Shown: in pieces, positions 57,780 through 64,000 of the stretch | How the letters are laid out: the number at the start of each line of letters is the position of its first letter | Numbering within the stretch: the stretch's first letter is position 1 | Assembly (NCBI GenBank): GCA_947457615.1 | Contig: CANGWK010000001.1 | Location: 1-64,000 of the forward strand | Direction: 5' to 3' | Length of the DNA: 64,000 bases | DNA from: Flavobacteriaceae bacterium | GTDB lineage: Bacteria > Bacteroidota > Bacteroidia > Flavobacteriales > Flavobacteriaceae | Made by a program: the position numbers and the translations under genes | Notes under the pieces: model-generated | Database searches by the model: none | What the model was told of the DNA's origin: nothing | What the model saw: the letters and a program-made list of their open reading frames with translations, nothing else

Positions 57780-59699
57780 TTAAGAAAATTGGGTTAGTTG
57801 AAATTTATCTTTTATTAGTTCTTCTAATTCTTTCATGGAAATTAAAGCATTTTTTAATTTTTCTTTTTCAACTTTTGATAATTCGTCTAAATTAATGAAT
57901 TGACCTGAATTATCATTTTTTAAGCCTTCTAAAGTTCTAAATTTAGATAAAACTAAAAAGGCATCAGCACAATTTAAATAAATATCTGAAAATTTAGGAT
58001 CTACCATTGCTAATTGTTTATATCGCAAAAATGTGCTATAAACACCTTTAATGTTGTTACTTAAAACTAGCATTCTAGCAGCGTCAATTAAAGGCATTAT
58101 CGCTCTTGTCTTTATATCAAATTTTCCTTTATTTTCACCTTCTTCTTCAATGTTAAATTTTTTAAAGAAATTGAGAGGAGTTGGTTTTTTCAAGGTGTCA
58201 TTTCCTAAATAATCAAAGAAAAGCACTTTGTTTTTAATATTATTAAATATGGTTTCAGTTATTACATCTTCAATTTTTTGTTCTCCAATTGCCATTTCAT
58301 AATCAAAAAAAGCACTACTTATTTCATTTGAACTTTCACCGGGATTATTCATCCAATTATTGTATTGTTTCACCCACTCAGATAAGGATTTACACCACAT
58401 AATATTGCTAGCCATGTGGCCTTGAGGGCAATTCATAAATCCAACTATATTAAGTGTTGCCGTTGTTATCTTGGATAATTTTAAAAAATAGTCTTTTACA
58501 TCTCGATATTTATCTTCTGAAACGTCTTCAAACACCAAAATACTGTCTTGATCGGTTAATAGTAGTTGCTCTTTTCTTCCTTGACTACCAATGCATAACC
58601 AAGCAAAACGAGCAGGAGGGGAACCCAAGTTTAATATTGCTTGTTCTACAGATCTCTTAACTATAGCGAGGGTAATTTCACCAACTATATTGTAAATATG
58701 GGTAAGTGGAATATTCTTATTTAAAGAAGATTGAATAATATCATTTAAATTGTTTCGTACCGCTTTTAATTCTTTTGCTGACTGAGAACGTTTAATCTGT
58801 TTAAGTAAGATACCAGGATTATTGGCTTGTGCAACAACTAAATCGTGTTCAGAAATAATTCCTTTAACTTCCGATTTATCTGTGCCATCTTTTGTAACAC
58901 AAAGGTGCGAAACATTATGTTTTAACATAACTAATTGAGCTTCAGCTACAGAAATATTTTCAGATACTGTTATAACAGGAGATGCCATTATCTTATCAAG
59001 AGAATTAGTTAAAGGAAAACGACCTGTAGCAACTTTTGAACGAAAATCTTTATCGGTAACTATACCAATAGGCAAGCTCTGATCTATAATTATAGCACTA
59101 TCAAACATGTTTTCTGTCATTAATTGAGCTGCATCTTTAATAAGTATATCCGAACTAATTTTTAGAGGTGTTTTGTTATAATTTAAGGATTGAAAATATA
59201 ACATATCCGACTGATTATCAACATAATTTACATTATCTGAAATCAAGCCATGGTTTTTATTATCTAAATTGTTTTTAGTATTAACAGCAAAGCTCTCCAA
59301 TAAAAAATCTAATATGCTTGAATTTTGTGTAACAAATGGTTTAAAAGAATTAATTGGAATAGCATAAACTAAACTTTCTTCACGTGCTTTTGCTGTCATT
59401 TGGTAATTGTTCTTAGCAAAGAAAGGGCGTAGACCAAAAATATCTCCTTCATAACATTTGTTAAGAAGAGTTTCTTCGGCATCTGAAATAACAGTTAAAT
59501 GAATTATTCCGGAAGCAACTACGTAAAAAGAATCATGCAAAACATCATTAATCTGAAACAAAGATTTATACTTTTCTATATTTAAAACACGAATGGTAGA
59601 TACAATTTTTATTAAATCATCATGGGTTAGATAATTAAATGGTTCGTGTTCTTTTAAAAAATTAGCTATACGAAGTGAAATAGCATTTTCCATAATCAT
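57780..59699 (-). CDS. cNMP-binding/CBS/DUF294 nucleotidyltransferase-like protein
   Basis: N-terminal cyclic-nucleotide-binding pattern, two CBS motifs (GIVTDKDFRSKVATG, GIISEHDLVVA), RFAWLCIGSQGRKEQLLLTDQDSILVFED. Confidence 0.92.
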   Translation of the reverse strand: MIMENAISLRIANFLKEHEPFNYLTHDDLIKIVSTIRVLNIEKYKSLFQINDVLHDSFYVVASGIIHLTVISDAEETLLNKCYEGDIFGLRPFFAKNNYQMTAKAREESLVYAIPINSFKPFVTQNSSILDFLLESFAVNTKNNLDNKNHGLISDNVNYVDNQSDMLYFQSLNYNKTPLKISSDILIKDAAQLMTENMFDSAIIIDQSLPIGIVTDKDFRSKVATGRFPLTNSLDKIMASPVITVSENISVAEAQLVMLKHNVSHLCVTKDGTDKSEVKGIISEHDLVVAQANNPGILLKQIKRSQSAKELKAVRNNLNDIIQSSLNKNIPLTHIYNIVGEITLAIVKRSVEQAILNLGSPPARFAWLCIGSQGRKEQLLLTDQDSILVFEDVSEDKYRDVKDYFLKLSKITTATLNIVGFMNCPQGHMASNIMWCKSLSEWVKQYNNWMNNPGESSNEISSAFFDYEMAIGEQKIEDVITETIFNNIKNKVLFFDYLGNDTLKKPTPLNFFKKFNIEEEGENKGKFDIKTRAIMPLIDAARMLVLSNNIKGVYSTFLRYKQLAMVDPKFSDIYLNCADAFLVLSKFRTLEGLKNDNSGQFINLDELSKVEKEKLKNALISMKELEELIKDKFQLTQFS

Positions 59700-59884
59700 T
59701 GTTTTGATTGAAATAATAAAAAATAAGATTTACTACAAAAATAACAAAGTTAAAATAAGAAACTATAATAATTAAATAAGTTTACTAACATTTAAATGAA
59801 CTAAATATTAAGTTATATATATTATTATTACATACATTAAAAGCAAATAAATGATTATATTCCTATTGAAATAAGTACTGATTG

Positions 59885-59916
<32 letters not shown>

Positions 59917-59962
59917 TGCAATAAATAATATTTTATTACATTGTATTGTGTAAAAAAAATTA

Positions 59963-59970
59963 TATATTTG
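59963..59970 (+). promoter_or_regulatory. Bacteroidota promoter (-7 TATATTTG, TTG 19 nt upstream)
   Basis: TAnnTTTG with upstream TTG ahead of the 60008 lipoprotein gene. Confidence 0.6.
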
Positions 59971-60007
59971 CTAAATAATATTTTTATTCTAAATAAATTT
60001 AATAAAT

Positions 60008-60550
60008 ATGAAAGCTATAGCGCCAATATTAATAATATTAATTATGTGTTCATGTTCTAAATCCAGCTCAGATAATTTAACACCTACTGACAATAACTCA
60101 ATATATTCAAATTGGACAATATCAAATAGTTTATTAACTTTTGATAACGATTCGTATAGTAGTCATTGGACAAGTCCAGCTGTTTCGAGTCATTCAACTT
60201 GGTATGATACTCATAATTATTTTATCTGCAATGGTTATGTTTATGATAGTAGTGGTCATAATATAAAGACAACATATGCGCTTATTAAATTTTCATCAAA
60301 ACCAACCAGTAATGCTGTCTACCACATTTCAACATCTAGTACTAACTTGGGTACTAATGAATGTAATGTATTATTCAATGCTGAAACCGGAAGGTATAAT
60401 GCAATTTCAAATAATGAAACTGTTGATGTTACTGTTAATAATGGACTAGTTACTATTAGTTTTAATAATCTTTCTTTGTCAGGATATCATCAAACGCAAG
60501 GTGGAACTTACACAGCAAATGCAAGCGGTAAATTAATTGAAGGTAGTTAA
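60008..60550 (+). CDS. Hypothetical lipoprotein
   Basis: MKAIAPILIILIMCSCSKSSSDN lipoprotein signal; no recognised domain. Confidence 0.75.
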   Translation: MKAIAPILIILIMCSCSKSSSDNLTPTDNNSIYSNWTISNSLLTFDNDSYSSHWTSPAVSSHSTWYDTHNYFICNGYVYDSSGHNIKTTYALIKFSSKPTSNAVYHISTSSTNLGTNECNVLFNAETGRYNAISNNETVDVTVNNGLVTISFNNLSLSGYHQTQGGTYTANASGKLIEGS

Positions 60551-60568
60551 TGATTTATTTCATTCTAA

Positions 60569-62107
60569 CTAATCTAATTCATTCATAACTTTTATCCTAT
60601 ATAATCTTCCTATTGCAATAATCAATTTTAAAGTGTAATCTTCAATTAGCCAAGTTCTATAATTCTTAGTAACGTTTCCTAGGCACTTACAATACTGACT
60701 AATTCTAAATTCAATATCATTATTAAGTTCTTTAGATAATTTTCTGGCGGTAATTAAATCTACCGTATTTTCTACACACATTTTAGCATGTTGTTCTAAA
60801 GATTTTTCAATAATAGATTTTGCTTTAAGATTATTTTTAATTGAAAATTTAAATTCTTCCAATACATCCATATAAATATCTGGAGTATTTTTAAATTTAA
60901 TTTTTAATTCTTCTGGCATTACATATTTAAAATTACTTTCAATATCAGCATCCTCTCGAAGACTTTCTAAATAATATTCTGGCGATTTAAAAATATGCTG
61001 CCAATCTATTGGATTATTCCATAATCCAAATCGTAACGCATTGTTTCCTAAATCAATAACTGTAAAATTACCTTTATTAGGTAGTCTTCTCGAGCCACGA
61101 CCTATCATTTGAAAATAAAGAGTCAACGATTTGGTTGCTCTATTTAGAATAATACTTTCAACTGTTGGCTCATCAAACCCTGTTGTTAGTATTCCAACGG
61201 AGGTTAGAATTGCATCTGGAGTTTTCTTAAACCAATGTAAAATTTCTTTTCTATCCTCCGTAGTAGTCGTATTATCAAGGTGTCTAATATTATATCCTGC
61301 ATTTTTAAAACTCTCATAAACATGTAGTGATGTATTTATTCCGTTATTAAAAATTAAAGTTTTCTTTCCCAAGCATTTTTCTGAATAAGAATGCAATAAT
61401 TTCTCTTGCATCACCATATTACTGTACAAATCATCTGATGATTTAACTGTATAATCTCCGTTTATTCCAACTTTTAAAGATGTTAAACCAACGTCATAAC
61501 TAAAAGTGGTTGCTTTTGCCAAAAATCCGTTATCAATAAGATTCTGAATGGTATCACCTACAATCAATTCGTTGTAATTTTCATACATCGGTAGTTTGAT
61601 ATTAGAACTTAAAGGAGTTGCTGTAACGCCAAGAATAAAAGCATTACTAAATGCACTAAATAACTTCCTAAATGAGTTGAAGTGAGCTTCGTCAATTATC
61701 ACTAAACCAACATCTTCTATCTCTAATTTTTCATCATTAAGTCGGTTTTTTAAAGTTTCAATCATTGCAACAAAACAAGAATATTCTTTTTGATCTGGTA
61801 ATTCTTTTATGGTACTATTAATGATTTTATTTTTAACATCAAATGCTTTAAGCATCTTGGATGTTTGCTTGCAAAGTTCAATGCGATGGGTTAAAACAAC
61901 TACTTTTTTATTGTGCTGTTTTAGATAGCGTCTTGTTATTTCTGAAAAAATAACAGTTTTTCCACCACCTGTTGGCAATTGGTAAAGTAAATGGTAATTA
62001 TTAGGAGCATTATCTAGACGTTCAAAAATCTTATCTATATCATCAATTTGATATCCATAAAGTTCTTTTTTATCTTCAATTTCTGCAAGCAAATCTATTT
62101 TAGGCAT
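60569..62107 (-). CDS. DEAD/DEAH-box superfamily 2 helicase
   Basis: QLPTGGGKTVIFSEI, IIDEAHF, GVTATP, LTTGFDEPTVE, QMIGRGSRR. Confidence 0.93.
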   Translation of the reverse strand: MPKIDLLAEIEDKKELYGYQIDDIDKIFERLDNAPNNYHLLYQLPTGGGKTVIFSEITRRYLKQHNKKVVVLTHRIELCKQTSKMLKAFDVKNKIINSTIKELPDQKEYSCFVAMIETLKNRLNDEKLEIEDVGLVIIDEAHFNSFRKLFSAFSNAFILGVTATPLSSNIKLPMYENYNELIVGDTIQNLIDNGFLAKATTFSYDVGLTSLKVGINGDYTVKSSDDLYSNMVMQEKLLHSYSEKCLGKKTLIFNNGINTSLHVYESFKNAGYNIRHLDNTTTTEDRKEILHWFKKTPDAILTSVGILTTGFDEPTVESIILNRATKSLTLYFQMIGRGSRRLPNKGNFTVIDLGNNALRFGLWNNPIDWQHIFKSPEYYLESLREDADIESNFKYVMPEELKIKFKNTPDIYMDVLEEFKFSIKNNLKAKSIIEKSLEQHAKMCVENTVDLITARKLSKELNNDIEFRISQYCKCLGNVTKNYRTWLIEDYTLKLIIAIGRLYRIKVMNELD

Positions 62108-62181
62108 AGTAATTTATACAATTTTGCAAAATTACACCTAAAAAAAGGTTTCACAACACTATTTTTGAATTATATGTGAAA

Positions 62182-62697
62182 TTAATAATTGAATCGTTCT
62201 ATAATGTTATTGAACTCTTCCTTATTGAACCATTCTTGAGTATTGGTTTCTTCTTGAACTGCCACTACTCTACTTTTAAAATCATCTAGAATTCCTTTTT
62301 CTATAATAAAACTAATGGCTTGCTGAAATGAATTTAGCATGCTTTTATAAAAAACCTCTTGTTTTATTTCTTTTTCAGAAGAAAGTGTCTGAGCAATTTC
62401 TATATTGTAGAGCATTATGTCTGCAATTATGTAGCAATCAACTCCAAGTAAAATAAAATGCTTTATGAATTTTTGAGCTGTAGATCTTCTCATTTTAGGT
62501 TTTTTACCTCTTACAGGATAATACTCATTGGTAATTTTGAGTTTAGCATCTTTTACTAAATTAGTTTCTTTAGGGTTAAAAACAAAGTCGTAATAAACCT
62601 TTACTTCTTTGAATTTATCATACAATTCTAGTATTTGCTCTTCCAATTGCTCCTTATTCAATTCGGATACATATTTTTTTAAATCTCGCTTGCTCAT
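62182..62697 (-). CDS. DUF6155-like conserved hypothetical protein
   Basis: MSKRDLKKYVSELNKEQLEEQILELYDKFKEVKVYYDFVFNPKE; family from recall. Confidence 0.65.
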   Translation of the reverse strand: MSKRDLKKYVSELNKEQLEEQILELYDKFKEVKVYYDFVFNPKETNLVKDAKLKITNEYYPVRGKKPKMRRSTAQKFIKHFILLGVDCYIIADIMLYNIEIAQTLSSEKEIKQEVFYKSMLNSFQQAISFIIEKGILDDFKSRVVAVQEETNTQEWFNKEEFNNIIERFNY

Positions 62698-62786
62698 AAA
62701 TATTTAATAAATAATTACAAAAGTAACTTACTTTGTAGTTTTATTTTTGATGTTATTGCTTAATTTTGTCATTCAAAATAAACAAT

Positions 62787-63071
62787 ATGATCAAATTATT
62801 TAAATTTATTGCAATTGCAGAAGGGTTTTCCTATGTAGCATTGTTAGCAAATATGGTATTTATTAAGCCTACGAATTTAGTACTCTACAAATCCTTATTA
62901 TTTCCAATTGGCATGAGCCATGGCTTACTTTTTATCAGTTACCTTTACTTAAGTTTTTTTATGAAAAACAAACTTAATTGGACTATTAAAGATTTATTAA
63001 TAGTTATCTTAGGTTCTCTTATTCCTTTTGGTGCTTTTTATATTGAAAAAAAATATTTAAAAAATGCATAA
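62787..63071 (+). CDS. DUF3817 domain-containing membrane protein
   Basis: MIKLFKFIAIAEGFSYVALLANMVFIKP...GMSHGLLFISYLYLSF; ATG 62787 preferred to the track TTG 62766. Confidence 0.85.
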   Translation: MIKLFKFIAIAEGFSYVALLANMVFIKPTNLVLYKSLLFPIGMSHGLLFISYLYLSFFMKNKLNWTIKDLLIVILGSLIPFGAFYIEKKYLKNA

Positions 63072-64000
63072 TTTTTTAGAAAAAATATTTTGTTGGTTGT
63101 ATCCTTTGTTGCTAAAGATTTCTTTAGGAGACCTTGCTGCGTCTTATATTAGCTTAATTGCCAATATTTTTATCTTATGTGTTTTATCCTATATAATTTA
63201 TATAATTTTCCGATTAGTATTGATTTCTTCAATGGCTATAGTAGCTAAAAAAACGAAAACCAAATTTGATGATTTATTAGTATCCAATCAAACAGCAAAA
63301 TATATTGCATATTTAATTCCGTTTTTATTTATCTATAAATCAGTTCCTATAATCTTAGAAAAATATGATTACTGGGAGGCCATTTTTGGAAAAATGGTTG
63401 GAGTTTATATAGTTCTGTTATCGTTGTGGATAGTTAGAAGTGTTTTAAAAGCAACGAGTGATTTTTTAAAAGAACAGCCGCGTTTTAGCGATAAGCCAAT
63501 TGATAGTTACATTCAAGTAATCATGATTGTGCTTTGGATTTTTAGTGGTGGTGAAATTATTTCGCAAATTTTTGATATTAATAAAAACACTTTGTTAGGG
63601 GTTTTAGGAGCTATTTCAGCAATTATTATTTTAATTTTTAGAGACACAATATTAGGTTTTGTTGCAAGTGTTCAGGTTTCATTAAACGATATGGTTCGAA
63701 TTGGTGATTGGATAACATTTGATAAATTTGGAGCCGATGGAGATGTTATTGAAATTAATTTAGCTACAGTAAAAGTTAGAAACTTCGACAATACTACAAC
63801 CACTATACCTACCTATAGTTTGATTTCAGATTCGTTTAGAAATTGGCGAGGCATGCTAAAATCTGACGGAAGAAGAATAAAAAGACATGTTTTAATCAAA
63901 GCTAAAAGCATTCGATTTCTTGATGAAGAAGAGTTAACTAAAATGAAAAAAATTCAAATTATCGCTAATTATATTGATAGTAAACAATTGGAAATTAACA
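63064..64000 (+). CDS. Mechanosensitive ion channel family protein (MscS-like), truncated at window end
   Basis: Open frame from ATG 63064 to window edge; GVLGAISAIIILIFRDTILGFVASVQVSLNDMVRIGDWITFDKFGADGDVIEINLATVKVRNFDNTTTTIPTY. Confidence 0.9.
   Translation, partial: MHNFLEKIFCWLYPLLLKISLGDLAASYISLIANIFILCVLSYIIYIIFRLVLISSMAIVAKKTKTKFDDLLVSNQTAKYIAYLIPFLFIYKSVPIILEKYDYWEAIFGKMVGVYIVLLSLWIVRSVLKATSDFLKEQPRFSDKPIDSYIQVIMIVLWIFSGGEIISQIFDINKNTLLGVLGAISAIIILIFRDTILGFVASVQVSLNDMVRIGDWITFDKFGADGDVIEINLATVKVRNFDNTTTTIPTYSLISDSFRNWRGMLKSDGRRIKRHVLIKAKSIRFLDEEELTKMKKIQIIANYIDSKQLEIN

Noticed and set aside
60569-62697. DEAD/DEAH helicase plus small neighbour as a possible defence module
   Set aside because: No nuclease, protease or effector domain seen; the helicase and DUF6155-like protein look like common flavobacterial genes rather than a defence pair.

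Overview
This AT-rich window comes from a Bacteroidota genome. It looks like Flavobacterium: TAnnTTTG promoter boxes, T9SS sorting domains, GIN/PspC/PadR modules. It starts with a core block (tgt, lptG-like, EamA, accA, dnaB, rnpB RNA, rsmD, kdsB, ppc). Next come the thrA-thrB-thrC operon on the minus strand with hutH divergent, and three tandem secreted proteins ending in a T9SS type B protein. A minus-strand aromatic catabolic cluster follows, reading as salicylyl-CoA/gentisate with a maleate branch and a nitrilase. After that are a MHS-type transporter + small membrane protein + acs group, a type III PKS/KS/ACP/PPTase cassette, and a DUF294-exonuclease pair. The best findings are: (1) a 35-aa thr leader peptide, absent from the ORF track, with a TYTTTTTT run and 1:2 / 2:3 / 3:4 pairing segments upstream of thrA; (2) a frameshift in the type III PKS that separates the catalytic Asn region from the rest of the enzyme; (3) an srsABC-like phenolic-lipid cassette that appears to interrupt an acetate-utilisation neighbourhood; (4) a near-complete CoA-dependent gentisate route with an apparent maleate isomerase; (5) a shared C-terminal 'P.P(S/T)T..I(Y/F)H.' tail on two adjacent secreted proteins that lack a recognised sorting domain. 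All family calls come from reading the sequence; no database search was run.
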